Positions 33,608 to 43,221 of a DNA stretch of 64,000 nucleotides are shown one piece after another. Within the stretch, counting starts at the first letter, position 1. Every line of letters begins with the position of its first letter. Origin of the DNA: Candidatus Rhodobacter oscarellae. GTDB taxonomy: Bacteria > Pseudomonadota > Alphaproteobacteria > Rhodobacterales > Rhodobacteraceae. The stretch is from contig NZ_LFTY01000002.1 of the NCBI RefSeq assembly GCF_001078595.1, positions 207,378 through 271,377 on the forward strand, written 5' to 3'. A program made the translations under genes and the position numbers. The notes under the pieces were generated by a model, which saw only the letters and a list, made by a program, of their open reading frames with translations, was not told where the DNA came from and did not search any database.

Positions 33608-33892
33608 ATGATGGTTAATAAGTTTGGTCTCGTGCTTGCCACGGGCGTAGCGTTTTTTGCGTCCGCACATACAGCACACGCGTTTTGCACCGACAGCCGG
33701 GCGGATGTTTCCATCCTGTGCCCAAAGCCGGTGCCCTTTCGGGGCAAGAAGGATCTGACGGAGACGTCCCGTAACCTGCCCACGGTGGGCACGCCGGGGG
33801 TCTATAAGAACTATGGGAATGGCTATGACGTCCGGGTCTACCTCTACCAGAACGGCACGGGGCACCAGCCGTTTCATTGGGAGAAGCAGTAG
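33608..33892 (+). CDS. Small exported protein of unknown function
   Basis: A 94-residue protein with signal peptide (residues ~4-25, ending HTAHA before FCTDS). The mature part is polar with two cysteines (FCTDSR and ILCPKP) and aromatic-rich C-terminal sequence (YGNGYDVRVYLYQNGTG). It lies third in a row of small exported proteins after 32702 and 33152, each with its own start region. GAGGGG precedes the start. No family is recognised. Confidence 0.65.
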   Translation: MMVNKFGLVLATGVAFFASAHTAHAFCTDSRADVSILCPKPVPFRGKKDLTETSRNLPTVGTPGVYKNYGNGYDVRVYLYQNGTGHQPFHWEKQ

Positions 33893-33906
33893 CCTTTGGC
33901 GCGTCG

Positions 33907-33927
33907 GCGGCCCGGTTGCCGGGCCGC
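33907..33927. terminator. Bidirectional hairpin between convergent genes
   Basis: GCGGCCCGG, loop TTG, CCGGGCCGC: a perfect 9-bp stem between a plus-strand exported-protein gene and minus-strand cspA. TCTTTT follows nine bases later on the plus strand. Confidence 0.7.
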
Positions 33928-33951
33928 GCTACAGTCTTTTCACGTATGGGG

Positions 33952-34158
33952 TCAGAGGGCCTTTAGATCGCCGGCCATTGTGCGGCCGTCGCGGCCCTCG
34001 ATGATCTCGAACTCTACCTTCTGATTGTCGGCCAGTCCGGTCATCCCGGCGCGCTCCACGGCGGACACGTGCACGAACACGTCCTTGCCGCCCCCATCAG
34101 GCTCTATAAAGCCGTAACCTTTGGTTGTATTGAACCATTTGACGGTACCAGTAGCCAT
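33952..34158 (-). CDS. cspA: Cold-shock protein, CspA family
   Basis: A 68-residue single cold-shock domain that binds single-stranded RNA and DNA. RNP1 is present as KGYGFIEP and RNP2 as DVFVHVSAV, after the usual start [11 protein letters not shown] very strong AAGGAGAGG site precedes ATG 34158. The ~200-bp upstream region is long and could hold the structured 5' leader often seen on csp genes; I see only short hairpins there. Several csp paralogs are usual, so cold induction is not proven. Confidence 0.92.
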   Translation of the reverse strand: MATGTVKWFNTTKGYGFIEPDGGGKDVFVHVSAVERAGMTGLADNQKVEFEIIEGRDGRTMAGDLKAL

Positions 34159-34369
34159 ACCACCTCTCCTTAAAACAATCCCGCCCACAGAGTTGTGACG
34201 GGCCGGTGTTGCCAGGTCTTCTTAGTCTTAGGCTGCTCTTCAGGAGAGGAGCGGTCGTCAAAGAAAGTCTGTCGTCACGGCGTTAAGGATTACCTCTTTT
34301 GCGCAAAACGCAAGTGAATTAATGATGACAGGGCAACGGCTCAGGCCCTGTAAATAAAGGGAAATCACG

Positions 34370-34696
34370 ATGAAAATGTACGGGTTAGGCACGTGCGACA
34401 CCTGCCGTAAGGCGGAAAAGGCGTTACGGGACAAAGGTTTGGCATTAACCAAGGTTGACGTAAGGTCAGATGGCGTAAAAGAAGCGGAGTTACGCCGATT
34501 TTTTGAGGCGTTCGGCCAAAAATTGATCAACACGCGGTCCACAACCTGGCGTGGCCTCACCGAAACGGAACGCGCCGGAGAGCCGATCGCCTTGCTCAAA
34601 GCCCATCCCACATTGATGAAACGCCCCGTTATCGACGACAACGGGGCGCTCTATTTGGGCTGGGATAAGGCGGTGCAGGCCGCGCTACTCGGCTGA
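34370..34696 (+). CDS. Spx/ArsC-like thioredoxin-fold protein
   Basis: A 108-residue protein. The N-terminal CDTCRKAEKAL holds a C-x2-C pair at residues 9 and 12, and the middle INTRSTTWRGL and end LMKRPVIDDNGALYLGW match the ArsC/Spx/YffB group. Members are arsenate reductases or, as in Spx, partners of RNA polymerase; which applies here is not evident. The coding DNA is less GC-rich than its neighbours. Its last 12 bases overlap the end of the convergent DoxX gene. Confidence 0.85.
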   Translation: MKMYGLGTCDTCRKAEKALRDKGLALTKVDVRSDGVKEAELRRFFEAFGQKLINTRSTTWRGLTETERAGEPIALLKAHPTLMKRPVIDDNGALYLGWDKAVQAALLG

Positions 34697-35239
34697 TTTG
34701 CGCTCCAAGAACAGCCGGTCCAGCGATAGCGGGCCGGCGCCACGAAAGACCAGATAGGCCATCAGGAACACCCACAACACGCGCTCGTCGATCAGAGCGT
34801 ATCTGCCGTCGAAAAGCGCGCCCAGTTCGGCCCCGTGGCCGGTGGTGTCGACCCAGGTCTGCACCGCGATGAACCCGATCATGCCAAGCGCCGCCAGCCG
34901 TGTGAAAAGCCCGATCAGGATCAGCAAGGGCAGCAGCCACTCCGCATAGGTGCCCGCGAAGGCGACGAGCTTGTAGATGAAGCCAAGCTGCGAGGGGTCA
35001 TAGGTCACCGCCTCGAACGCCTTGGGGAACATCTGGGCGTAGACGCCGCTTTCGAGGGTGAAGAAGTCAAAGATCCCCTCGTTGCCGCGGCGGTCCCAGA
35101 CCTTGGTGCCCGCGGATTGCCAGTAATAGCCGAAAAGCGTGGCCACGAAGGCCAGCCGGGCCAGGGTCGGCAGCGCGACGGGCGACAGGCGCTCGATCCT
35201 AGAGAATATGCCGTTGTGCAGGTTGATAAGGGCGTTCAT
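34685..35239 (-). CDS. DoxX-family membrane protein of the bufferin operon
   Basis: A 184-residue inner-membrane protein with about four helices, matching DoxX (LARLAFVATLFGYYWQSAG; LVAFAGTYAEWLLPLLILIGLFTRLAALGMIGF). DoxX-like proteins are frequent last genes of bufferin operons, where their role is unsettled; quinone-linked or thiol redox roles are suggested for the family. Its start overlaps the stop of the BufC-like gene by four bases. Confidence 0.85.
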   Translation of the reverse strand: MNALINLHNGIFSRIERLSPVALPTLARLAFVATLFGYYWQSAGTKVWDRRGNEGIFDFFTLESGVYAQMFPKAFEAVTYDPSQLGFIYKLVAFAGTYAEWLLPLLILIGLFTRLAALGMIGFIAVQTWVDTTGHGAELGALFDGRYALIDERVLWVFLMAYLVFRGAGPLSLDRLFLERKSAE

Positions 35240-35997
35240 CGGTCTTGTTCCTCGTTAAGTCTTATGATTGCGGCGGTGCCCAGGAGCACGCCGAGGGTTT
35301 GTGTTAGGTCAAAACCTGGCACCTGGGCGGTTGCGGCCTCGACCGCCTCGCCGAAGGTCCGGCCGCTTAGGATCGCGGCCACGAAAGTGCCACCACCCGG
35401 CAAGAGGGTGGTCATCTGCGGGTCGAACTCGGCCCGGGTGATCAGCACGTTCTCGCCCTGGCCGGCGGGCTTGGGCGCGCCTTGCTCCATGTTGAAGCGC
35501 CAGATCTGGTGGATCGGATAGCGCGAGCGGATCAGATGCACCGCGGGCGCCATCTCTAGGCGCGCGGTCATCAAACGGTCCGCGGGCAGCTCTTGCAGGA
35601 TCGCAGCGTCCAGCGCCGCCGCATCGCCCGCGTGGTAGCTGCGGCGCAGCGCCTGTTCTAGCCGCGCCACATCTGCCAGGTAGGGTAGGTGCTGCAGCGG
35701 GGCGAACCCGGCCAGGAAATCCGGCATCCGGTCGCCGTAGAACATGATCAGCGGCGAGGAGGGCGGGTGCTGGCGCAGGTAGACACCGGCGACCTTCTTA
35801 AAGTTCTCGGCGCCGATCAGCTTGGCGATCACCGGAAAGGCGGTCTCGAGCGCCTCGGTCAGGCTGACGGCCACGTTGTTGCGGTAGACGTCAAAGCGCT
35901 TGGTGGCAGGCGCCCCATCGGGGTTCACCAACCCCTGCGGCGCGGCGCGCGCCGGATCAAGCATCGCTTGGGTGAATTCTGTTTGGGTGACACCCAT
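35236..35997 (-). CDS. bufC: BufC/HvfC-like (DUF2063) protein
   Basis: A 253-residue protein. The N-terminal half is the DUF2063 type (FTQAMLDPARAAPQGLVNPDG; KRFDVYRNNVAVSLTEALETAFPVIAKLIG; YLRQHPPSSPLIMFYGDRMPDFL). This partner binds the MNIO enzyme and presents the precursor peptide. It starts four bases after the MNIO stop. Older annotation as a DNA-binding protein is not supported by the context. Confidence 0.88.
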   Translation of the reverse strand: MGVTQTEFTQAMLDPARAAPQGLVNPDGAPATKRFDVYRNNVAVSLTEALETAFPVIAKLIGAENFKKVAGVYLRQHPPSSPLIMFYGDRMPDFLAGFAPLQHLPYLADVARLEQALRRSYHAGDAAALDAAILQELPADRLMTARLEMAPAVHLIRSRYPIHQIWRFNMEQGAPKPAGQGENVLITRAEFDPQMTTLLPGGGTFVAAILSGRTFGEAVEAATAQVPGFDLTQTLGVLLGTAAIIRLNEEQDR

Positions 35998-36001
35998 CGG
36001 A

Positions 36002-36862
36002 TCAGGCGAGGGCCGCGGCCAGCATCGGCGCGGCGCGTTCCGCTTCGGCGCGCAGGGTGGGCCAGTCCGGCACGTCGGTGTCCCACTCGATCAGAGTCGG
36101 CTTGGGCCCGCCGCGCGCGATGGTGTGTTCATACAAGGCCCACACGGGATCCACGACCTCGCGCCCGTGGCTGTCGATCAGCAGCGGCGCGCCGGTCTCA
36201 TCCTGGTCCTCGTCATGGCCGCCTAGATGCAGCTCGCCCACCTGGTCCAGCGGGAAGCTGTCGATATAGCTCAACGGGTCGGTCTTTTGGTTGGTGGCGC
36301 TGACGAAGACGTTGTTGACGTCAAACAACAGCCCGCAGCCAGTGCGCCGGGCGATCTCGTCCAGGAACGCGACCTCGGGCATGGTGGTCTCTTCAAAGGC
36401 CAGATAGGTCGAGGGGTTCTCCAGCAGCATGCGCCGACCGACCGCGTTCTGCACCTCGTCCACATGGTCGCAGACCCGATCCAATGTTGCCTTTGTGTAA
36501 GGCAGCGGCAGCAGGTCATTCAGAAAATGGCTGTCATGCGTAGACCAGGCAAGGTGTTCGCTAAAGGACGCGGGGTTCAGCCAGCCCAGCAAATGTTTCA
36601 ATCGTGCAAGGTGGTCGCGGTCCAGCGGGGCCTCGCCGCCGATGGAAAGCCCGACGCCATGCACCGAGATGGGGAAGCGCTCGGCCAGGTGGCGCAGCTG
36701 CGCCAGGGGACGCCCGCCATCGCCCATATAGTTCTCGGCGTGGATCTCGAGCCAGGCCACAGGGCCGGGCGCGTCAAGGAGGTCAGAGAAATGCTGCGGC
36801 TTGTAGCCCACGCCCGGCGCGTCGGGCAGCTTGTCAAAGCGATGCGACGTGGCGTCCAGCAT
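36002..36862 (-). CDS. bufB: MNIO-family (DUF692) peptide-modifying oxidase, BufB-like
   Basis: A 286-residue TIM-barrel enzyme of the multinuclear non-heme iron oxidase family, which modifies cysteines of ribosomal peptides. Recognisable segments are [51 protein letters not shown] and [13 protein letters not shown]; these hold the His, Glu, Asn and Asp metal ligands. In bufferin systems BufB converts precursor cysteines to thiooxazoles that chelate copper. It lies between the precursor gene and bufC. Confidence 0.92.
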   Translation of the reverse strand: MLDATSHRFDKLPDAPGVGYKPQHFSDLLDAPGPVAWLEIHAENYMGDGGRPLAQLRHLAERFPISVHGVGLSIGGEAPLDRDHLARLKHLLGWLNPASFSEHLAWSTHDSHFLNDLLPLPYTKATLDRVCDHVDEVQNAVGRRMLLENPSTYLAFEETTMPEVAFLDEIARRTGCGLLFDVNNVFVSATNQKTDPLSYIDSFPLDQVGELHLGGHDEDQDETGAPLLIDSHGREVVDPVWALYEHTIARGGPKPTLIEWDTDVPDWPTLRAEAERAAPMLAAALA

Positions 36863-36949
36863 GTGTCGAACGTCCTTTTTGGTTCGATGATGTGTGGATC
36901 ATAGAGCCTGGGCGCGGCCCGGGCAATTGGGTGGGGTGGGCAATCGGAG

Positions 36950-36976
36950 GTAGGATGGGGTTAAACCCCATCCTAC
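36950..36976 (-). terminator. Perfect hairpin between bufferin precursor and bufB
   Basis: GTAGGATGGGG and CCCCATCCTAC form an 11-bp perfect stem with a 5-nt loop, 14 bp after the precursor stop. No T-run follows in the minus direction. It probably attenuates readthrough or stabilises the precursor mRNA so that the peptide is made in excess over its enzyme. Confidence 0.75.
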
Positions 36977-36989
36977 GCATTCGTTTGGC

Positions 36990-37292
36990 TTACGCCGGCA
37001 GGTCGCGGTCCAGCTCTTCCAGCGAGCCTTCGCGCGCGGTGCCGTCGGCCATGGCAGGCACTTCGATATCGGCGCAGGTGCCCGCGTCGACGAGGGTCCA
37101 GGCGTTGCCCTGGTAGTCAACCGTCGAGGTGCCGGCGCAGGTGGTGCCGGGGCCAGCGGCGCAGTCATTCTCGCCAGCCAAGGAGATGCCGTAGCACTTT
37201 TCCTGCGACTGAGCGTTCGCGATGGTTGCGTGACCAGCAACGGCGGCGGCAACGGCGCCAGCAACGGCGAGGGTTTTAACGGTGGTGGACAT
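36990..37292 (-). CDS. bufA: Bufferin-type (DUF2282) RiPP precursor
   Basis: A 100-residue precursor with a Sec-type signal peptide (cleavage likely after IANA, residue 27). The mature part has four cysteines: Cys33 (EKCYG), Cys44 (ENDC), Cys52 (GTTC) and Cys73 (GTC). [14 protein letters not shown] closely follows the class-1 bufferin pattern. Members are secreted, oxidised by the MNIO enzyme at Cys and used to buffer copper. The acidic tail ([13 protein letters not shown]) is shorter than in many relatives. The gene is first in the operon. Confidence 0.9.
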   Translation of the reverse strand: MSTTVKTLAVAGAVAAAVAGHATIANAQSQEKCYGISLAGENDCAAGPGTTCAGTSTVDYQGNAWTLVDAGTCADIEVPAMADGTAREGSLEELDRDLPA

Positions 37293-37350
37293 GTGGGTCT
37301 CCCATCAGAGTTACGGTAATCCGAGCATCGCGATATGCGATGAGACAAGA

Positions 37351-37378
37351 TTTATAGGATGCGGCGCGAGTGTTCCAA
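37351..37378 (-). promoter_or_regulatory. Candidate promoter of the bufferin operon
   Basis: On the minus strand TTGGAA (37378-37373), 16 bp, then TATAAA (37356-37351), about 60 bp upstream of the precursor start. An inverted repeat CATCGC-GATAT-GCGATG at 37326-37342 lies just downstream, where an operator could block initiation. The rest of the 363-bp gap up to thrS shows nothing else definite. Confidence 0.45.
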
Positions 37379-37655
37379 TAACAGCCACGTTACGCACATG
37401 TGTGTTATCTCGCGGTAATATAGATCGGGGAAATTGACGGGCTTTTGGCGGCGTGTGTCGCGGCGCAACCCCCTATTTTGCAAGGGGTTTCGGCTTGGCG
37501 GCGCTGGGTCGCGGTCTGCGCCCGCTTTAGGCGAGGCTTGGCGCATCGGAATTGTTACAAGCCCTGGTCCGCGGCGGCTGATCCAACGCGCCGCAGCCAA
37601 TTTTGTAACATTTCGTGAGGCGCGCCGGGAATCGCGGCGCGTTCTCTTGGAGCGC

Positions 37656-39602
37656 TCAGCGCATATCCGGAGGCGTTGCGTCCGCCGCCAGGGCGGTTGC
37701 GACGTCGTCCAACGCCTCGACGGTGGACTGCTTTTCGCCCAGGCGCCGCACGGACACCGTGCGTTCCTCGACCTCGCGCATGCCGCAGGCCAGGATCACC
37801 GGCACCTTGCTCAGCGAGTGCTCGCGGACCTTATAGTTGATCTTCTCATTGCGGATGTCGGCCTCGGCGCGGATGCCCTTGGCCTTCAGCGCCGCCACGA
37901 CCTCGTGCACATACTCATCCGCGTCCGACACGATCGCGGCCACCACGACCTGCCGCGGGGCCAGCCAGAAGGGCAGCTTGCCCGCGTGGTTCTCGATCAG
38001 GATGCCGAGGAAGCGCTCAAACGAACCCAGGCAGGCGCGGTGCAACATCACCGGGCGGTGCTTGGCCCCATCGGCGCCAATATAGGTGGCGTCCAGACGC
38101 TCTGGCAGCACGAAGTCCACCTGGAACGTGCCGCATTGCCAATCCCGGCCAATCGCGTCGGTCAGCACGAATTCCAGTTTCGGTCCGTAGAACGCGCCCT
38201 CGCCAGGGTTCAACTCTGGTTCGACCCCAGCGGCACGGGTCGCGGAGAGCAGGGCCGTCTCGGCCTTGTCCCAAACCTCGTCTGAACCGGCGCGCGTATC
38301 TGGGCGGTCAGAGAACTTGATCGAGAAGTTCTCAAAGCCAAGATCCGCGTAGATCTCGCTGAGGAACCGAATGAACTCTTTGCACTCGTCTTCGATCTGC
38401 CCCTCGGTGGAGAAGATATGCCCGTCATCCTGCACGAACCCGCGCACCCGCATGATCCCGTGCAGCGCGCCGGAGGGCTCATAACGGTTACATGAGCCGA
38501 ACTCGGCCATGCGTAGGGGCAGGTCGCGGTAGCTCTTGAGCCCTTGGTTGAAGATCTGCACGTGGCACGGGCAATTCATCGGCTTGAGCGCGTTCACCGC
38601 CTTCTGCGCGGCATGCTCTTCGTCCACCTCAACGATGAACATGTTCTCTTGATACTTCTCCCAGTGGCCGCTGTCTTCCCACATCTTGCGGTCCACGACC
38701 TGGGGCGTGTTCACCTCGACATAGCCACCGGAATCCTGCTTGCGGCGCATGTAGTCTTGCAGCGTGGTGTAGATGCGCCACCCATTGGGGTGCCAAAAGA
38801 CCTGACCGCGCGCTTCTTCCTGGATGTGGAAGAGGTCCATCTCGCGGCCCAGCTTGCGGTGGTCGCGTTTGGCGGCCTCTTCCAGCATGTGGAGATGCGC
38901 TTTGAGGTCGTTTTTGTTCTTGAACGCCACGCCGTAGATCCGCTGTAGCTGCTCGCGGTTGCTGTCGCCGCGCCAATAGGCGCCCGCGATGGACATCAGC
39001 TTGAAGGCGTCGCCGGGCACCTGCCCGGAATGCTGCAGATGCGGCCCGCGGCAGAGGTCCTGCCAGTCGCCATGCCAGTACATCCGCAGCGGCTCGTCGC
39101 CGGGGATGGCGTCGATCAGCTCGACCTTAAAGGGCTCGCCCGCGTCCTCGTAATGCGCCACGGCATCGGCGCGCGACCAGACCTCGGTGCGCACCGGCTC
39201 GCGCTTGTTGATGATCTCGCGCATCTTCTTTTCGATGGTGCCGAGGTCCTCGGGCGTGAAGGGCTCGGCGCGGTCGAAATCGTAATACCAGCCGTTCTCG
39301 ATCACCGGGCCGATGGTGACCTTGGTGTCGGGCCACAGCTCTTGCACCGCGCGGGCCATGATATGCGCCGCGTCGTGGCGGATCAGCTCCAGCGCCGGCT
39401 CGTCATCGGCCATGGTGTGGATTGCGATGCGGGCGTCGGCCTCGATCGGCCATTGCAGGTCGTAATGCGCGCCGTCGACGGAGGCAGAGATCGCCTTCTT
39501 CGCCAAGGAGTTAGAGATCGACGCCGCGATCTCGGCGGCGGTCACGCCGGCGGGGTATTCACGCGCATTGCCATCGGGAAAGGTGAGGGAGATCTGGGCC
39601 AT
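37656..39602 (-). CDS. thrS: Threonyl-tRNA synthetase
   Basis: A 648-residue class II synthetase. The order is TGS domain ([14 protein letters not shown]), editing domain ([20 protein letters not shown]), catalytic core ([33 protein letters not shown]) and anticodon-binding domain ([19 protein letters not shown]). The second of two adjacent ATGs is chosen because AGGAGG is only two bases from the first and five from the second. No T-box or other leader is seen in the 186-bp gap before the divergent hydrolase gene. Confidence 0.97.
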   Translation of the reverse strand: MAQISLTFPDGNAREYPAGVTAAEIAASISNSLAKKAISASVDGAHYDLQWPIEADARIAIHTMADDEPALELIRHDAAHIMARAVQELWPDTKVTIGPVIENGWYYDFDRAEPFTPEDLGTIEKKMREIINKREPVRTEVWSRADAVAHYEDAGEPFKVELIDAIPGDEPLRMYWHGDWQDLCRGPHLQHSGQVPGDAFKLMSIAGAYWRGDSNREQLQRIYGVAFKNKNDLKAHLHMLEEAAKRDHRKLGREMDLFHIQEEARGQVFWHPNGWRIYTTLQDYMRRKQDSGGYVEVNTPQVVDRKMWEDSGHWEKYQENMFIVEVDEEHAAQKAVNALKPMNCPCHVQIFNQGLKSYRDLPLRMAEFGSCNRYEPSGALHGIMRVRGFVQDDGHIFSTEGQIEDECKEFIRFLSEIYADLGFENFSIKFSDRPDTRAGSDEVWDKAETALLSATRAAGVEPELNPGEGAFYGPKLEFVLTDAIGRDWQCGTFQVDFVLPERLDATYIGADGAKHRPVMLHRACLGSFERFLGILIENHAGKLPFWLAPRQVVVAAIVSDADEYVHEVVAALKAKGIRAEADIRNEKINYKVREHSLSKVPVILACGMREVEERTVSVRRLGEKQSTVEALDDVATALAADATPPDMR

Positions 39603-39788
39603 CATAGCCTCCTCGTCAGTTTGGCGCCCACGGAACGCCCGGTTGCGGGTATATCGTGGCGCCGATGTGCCGCCGGTGAGGCATCAGGTCAAGCCTGAAT
39701 TTCAAAACCGCGCTAGATATCCGCATGGGTTGTGCTAACGTTGCATTGTTTCGTCGAAGAGCGATTTTAGAGTGTGAGTGGGGGGACA

Positions 39789-42176
39789 ATGACCATAGAA
39801 AAGGAACCGCGTTCGGATCATTTGGTGCTGTGCGTGCATGGGATCGGCAACCAGCGCGAAGGAGAGACCGTGGACGACGTGCTGGGCGGCGCGCTGGCCG
39901 AGCATAACCGGGTCTACCCCGACAGCCAGGTCGTTGCCGACGAGACCATCGTGACGCTCTTTGAGGACGAATATGCCAGCTATGACGGCACCGCCAAACC
40001 TCAGAGCAAGACATACCCCGGCGGCGCGCGCACGATCACCTTCCCCGATGGCTCGCAGCGCGTATTGCCCGACGAGGTGGACACCCCCGTCCACGACGCC
40101 CCAAATGACGATCCAGAGCGCGAAGGCGTGCAAGAGAAGTTCTCTATGCATGTCAAGCGCGTCCGCAAGCAGTACCGCCAAGAGGTCGAGACGGTCATGG
40201 CCGAGGTCTACTGGGCCGACCTCTCGCCCGAGCCCAAGGGCGCCTTTGCCACGATCTTTGACCTGATCAAGGTGGTCGCCTCCATTGGCTACCTGGCGCT
40301 GGATAACGCCGCGAATGTGGGCAGTAAGCGCGGCTATAACGCCGTGTGCCTGTTCCTGTGGTTGATCATCGGAGGCGTGGCGGCGCTGAACGCGACGCTG
40401 CTCTTTGGGGTGGTCGCGCTGCTTCTGGAGGGGCGACTCTATTCCTTTGACAGCGGCGGGACCGGCGCCGCGGGGGCAATGGGCCCGGCGGTGATGGTTA
40501 TTTCGGTGATCGCCGGTGTCTTCGGCCTATTCGCCAATGTCACGGGCAACGAGAAAGCGTGGAGCTTATTCGGCCGGGTGACGGATTTTGCGATGATCAT
40601 TGCGGCAGTCGGCGTGATTTTCGGCCTAATTCCCAATTTCGCGGGGGCGCTCTCGCTAAGCGCGCCCGAGACCGCCTTGGCGCTCACCGGCATCTTCACG
40701 ATCCTCTTTGGGCGCATGATCGGGCGCAACAAGGCGCGCTGGGCGCTTAGCCTATGGCGCATGAACAGTATCGGCGCGGGGGGCTGGGGTCTTATCGTGC
40801 TGATCTACATCCCCTTTTTGCCCGACCCGGAAGCGGTTCTTGCGAGCTGCAAGGCGGCGACGGAGTCGGTCTCTCCGTTCTGTAAATCCATAAACGGCGG
40901 AAACTTTGGACCTGAGGCCACGCAGATCTTTTTCTTCGTGAACTTGCTCATGCACGTGTTGGCCTATGCCCTGATGGCCTCGATGGTCGCCTGCTTCCTG
41001 ACCTATCTGGCCTGGGCGCTGGACAAGGATAAGGTCGAAGACAGCGCCCCCCCACAGCAGCGCCGGATGTATGCGACGATCTGCTCGGGCCTGGTGCTGT
41101 TGTGGGTGATCATGGCGTCGTCCTTCTGGGTGGGGATGCATTCCGCCACGGACAGCTTGAACTTCAAAGAGCTGGGCGCCGAACAATGCTTGGCCCTTCC
41201 GGTGGCTGAGCAGGCCGAGCATCATTGCCACGAGACCACGGGCATTCTGACCCATGTGTTCGAGGACTTTATCGAGGGCGTGGCGCCGACGATGGCCGTG
41301 GCGGTGCTGTTTCTGTTCGTTCTGGGTGTGGCAGGAGGCGCGATCGTGATCCTGCGGCATATGAACAAGCACGTGCTGTTCATGATGGCACAGTCCAAGC
41401 CGCTGATCGGGCGGCTGCTGCTGAACGGCGGGGTGCAGGTGATCTTTGCCGTCTCAACGGTGGTGCTGTTCGTGGTCGCGCTCTTGTTCCGTCTAGACTG
41501 GTACACGCTGGACAAGGATTCGTCAGAGACCTTGTCCTTTGTCGTGCAGTTCGTGCCGCCGATCCTTCTGGCCATCGCGCTTATCGTCTACCAAATGCGC
41601 GACCTGGTGGCGGGCGGCCTTGGCGCGTTCCGCGACATCGTGGTCTATGCCAATAACAACAAGCTTAAGGCGGATTTCGGCTCGGAGGAGAAGAACCGCA
41701 ACAACTTCCCGCCGCGCAAGCAGATCGAGGGCCGGTTCGAGCGCGTGGCCAGGCTGATGATCAACCAGGTGAAGCCCAAGCGGCTGACGGTGATCTGCCA
41801 CTCGCAGGGCACGGTGGTGTCGACGCGCAATGTACGTCGCCTGAAGGCGGCGGGCGTGTTCGATGGGATTGACGTGACGGTGGTGACGATGGGCTCGCCG
41901 GTCACGCATCTCTACCGCAAGTACTTCCCCCGAGACTTCCGCATCGAGCCAGCGGATTGGGAGGGCGTCAGATGGTTCAACATTGGCCGCACGGATGACT
42001 TCGTGGGGACCTATATCGAGAACCTCGACGCGCTGAACGGCAAGCCGAACCAGCCCGTTGAGAAATCTGAGTACAACCTGATGGTGCCCGCGGGCGGCCA
42101 TCCGGGCTACTTCACCGACCCCTATGTGTGGCAGCATTTCAGCAAGCGGATCGGGTTCAAGCTGGTGGATGTCTAA
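39789..42176 (+). CDS. Large membrane protein with split alpha/beta-hydrolase domain
   Basis: A 795-residue protein. The N-terminal part contains HLVLCVHGIGNQREGETVDD, the oxyanion-hole strand-turn of a lipase-like hydrolase. Residues ~175-600 hold about ten hydrophobic helices in clusters. The last ~150 residues return to hydrolase sequence with the nucleophile elbow LTVICHSQGTVVST, then VVTMGSPVTHLYRKYFP and a possible catalytic His near the end (AGGHPGYFTDPYVW). So a membrane block seems inserted in the hydrolase fold. GGGGGGA precedes ATG 39789. The function is unknown; lipid hydrolysis at the membrane is inferred. Confidence 0.8.
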   Translation: MTIEKEPRSDHLVLCVHGIGNQREGETVDDVLGGALAEHNRVYPDSQVVADETIVTLFEDEYASYDGTAKPQSKTYPGGARTITFPDGSQRVLPDEVDTPVHDAPNDDPEREGVQEKFSMHVKRVRKQYRQEVETVMAEVYWADLSPEPKGAFATIFDLIKVVASIGYLALDNAANVGSKRGYNAVCLFLWLIIGGVAALNATLLFGVVALLLEGRLYSFDSGGTGAAGAMGPAVMVISVIAGVFGLFANVTGNEKAWSLFGRVTDFAMIIAAVGVIFGLIPNFAGALSLSAPETALALTGIFTILFGRMIGRNKARWALSLWRMNSIGAGGWGLIVLIYIPFLPDPEAVLASCKAATESVSPFCKSINGGNFGPEATQIFFFVNLLMHVLAYALMASMVACFLTYLAWALDKDKVEDSAPPQQRRMYATICSGLVLLWVIMASSFWVGMHSATDSLNFKELGAEQCLALPVAEQAEHHCHETTGILTHVFEDFIEGVAPTMAVAVLFLFVLGVAGGAIVILRHMNKHVLFMMAQSKPLIGRLLLNGGVQVIFAVSTVVLFVVALLFRLDWYTLDKDSSETLSFVVQFVPPILLAIALIVYQMRDLVAGGLGAFRDIVVYANNNKLKADFGSEEKNRNNFPPRKQIEGRFERVARLMINQVKPKRLTVICHSQGTVVSTRNVRRLKAAGVFDGIDVTVVTMGSPVTHLYRKYFPRDFRIEPADWEGVRWFNIGRTDDFVGTYIENLDALNGKPNQPVEKSEYNLMVPAGGHPGYFTDPYVWQHFSKRIGFKLVDV

Positions 42177-42181
42177 CGAAG

Positions 42182-42204
42182 ACGGCCCGCGCTGTGCGGG
42201 CCGT
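42182..42204 (+). terminator. Hairpin after the membrane hydrolase gene
   Basis: ACGGCCCGC, loop GCTGT, GCGGGCCGT: a perfect 9-bp GC-rich stem six bases after the stop. No T-run follows. Confidence 0.6.
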
Positions 42205-42401
42205 AGGGTTCACAGCGCGCGGCTCGATCCAGCGATCAATTGCCTCCTGGAAGAGAGGCGCATTCAAAATCGCGTCCATGGGCCCAGCTTAAAAGTGACC
42301 GAGTGGTCACGTGATAAGATAGTCGCCCGTTGATTTTTCAAACTGAGAATGGATTCCCACGCGCCGCTATGGCAGATCGTCAAGAAAAACAGGGGGCATC
42401 C

Positions 42402-43154
42402 ATGGCCGCACCAGATTTCATCGACACACCGCAAGGCCGCCGCATCGCGTATCACATGACCGCTGGCGCAGGCCCCACGGTGGTTTTCTGCGGCGGCTTT
42501 AAGTCCGACATGGAGGGGACCAAGGCGATCCACCTAGAGGATTGGGCCAAGGCGACGGGCCGCGCCTTCCTGCGGTTTGACTATTCAGGGCATGGTCAAT
42601 CGTCGGAAAATTTCCTGGATGGCTGCATCGGCGATTGGACAAATGATGCATTCGAGGTGGTCTCGGCCTTGATCCCTGGAGATGTTGTAATTGTGGGATC
42701 CTCCATGGGCGGATGGATCGCCTTGAACCTGATGGCGCGGTTTCAACTGAAAATCGCCGGTTTTGTCGGAATCGCCGCGGCGCCGGACTTTACCGAGGAC
42801 AGCATGTGGGCGGGTTTCACGCCGGAGCAGCGCGACGAGCTTGCACAAAACGAACAATTGGCGCTTCCGAGCGAATACTCCGACGAGCCCTATATCATCA
42901 CCAAGAAACTCATCGAAGACGGGCGCGAAAACCTGGTGCTGCGCACGCCTCTGACCCTGGATTTCCCGACGCGCCTCTTGCAGGGCACCGCGGATGAGGA
43001 CGTGCCGGTCTCGGTCGCGATGCGCCTGCTGGAGCATGTCGAGGGCGATGACATCCGCCTGACGCTGGTCAAGGACGCCGACCACCGGTTTTCGACGCCC
43101 GATTGCCTCAAGCTCATCGAGGCCAGCATCGAGGAGGTCCTGGCGCGCTGCTGA
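42402..43154 (+). CDS. Alpha/beta hydrolase (ABHD10-like)
   Basis: A 250-residue soluble hydrolase. The nucleophile elbow is VGSSMGGWIAL; LRFDYSGHGQSS precedes it and the acid and His are likely Asp in GTADEDVPVS and His in DADHRFS. The compact form without a lid and the GFKSDMEGTKA segment resemble ABHD10-type thioesterases. AGGGGG precedes ATG 42402; upstream in-frame starts at 42369 and 42330 are less supported. The DNA is slightly less GC-rich than its neighbours. Confidence 0.82.
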   Translation: MAAPDFIDTPQGRRIAYHMTAGAGPTVVFCGGFKSDMEGTKAIHLEDWAKATGRAFLRFDYSGHGQSSENFLDGCIGDWTNDAFEVVSALIPGDVVIVGSSMGGWIALNLMARFQLKIAGFVGIAAAPDFTEDSMWAGFTPEQRDELAQNEQLALPSEYSDEPYIITKKLIEDGRENLVLRTPLTLDFPTRLLQGTADEDVPVSVAMRLLEHVEGDDIRLTLVKDADHRFSTPDCLKLIEASIEEVLARC

Positions 43155-43221
43155 CGCAGCGTTTCTCTAGGCGCAACGGCCCAAGCTGCGGTATTAGCCC
43201 GCAGCTTTGGGAGAGGAACGC

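Noticed and set aside
34258-34641. Minus-strand frame opposite the Spx/ArsC-like gene
   Set aside because: Antisense to a clear thioredoxin-fold protein with intact CxxC; no domain of its own.
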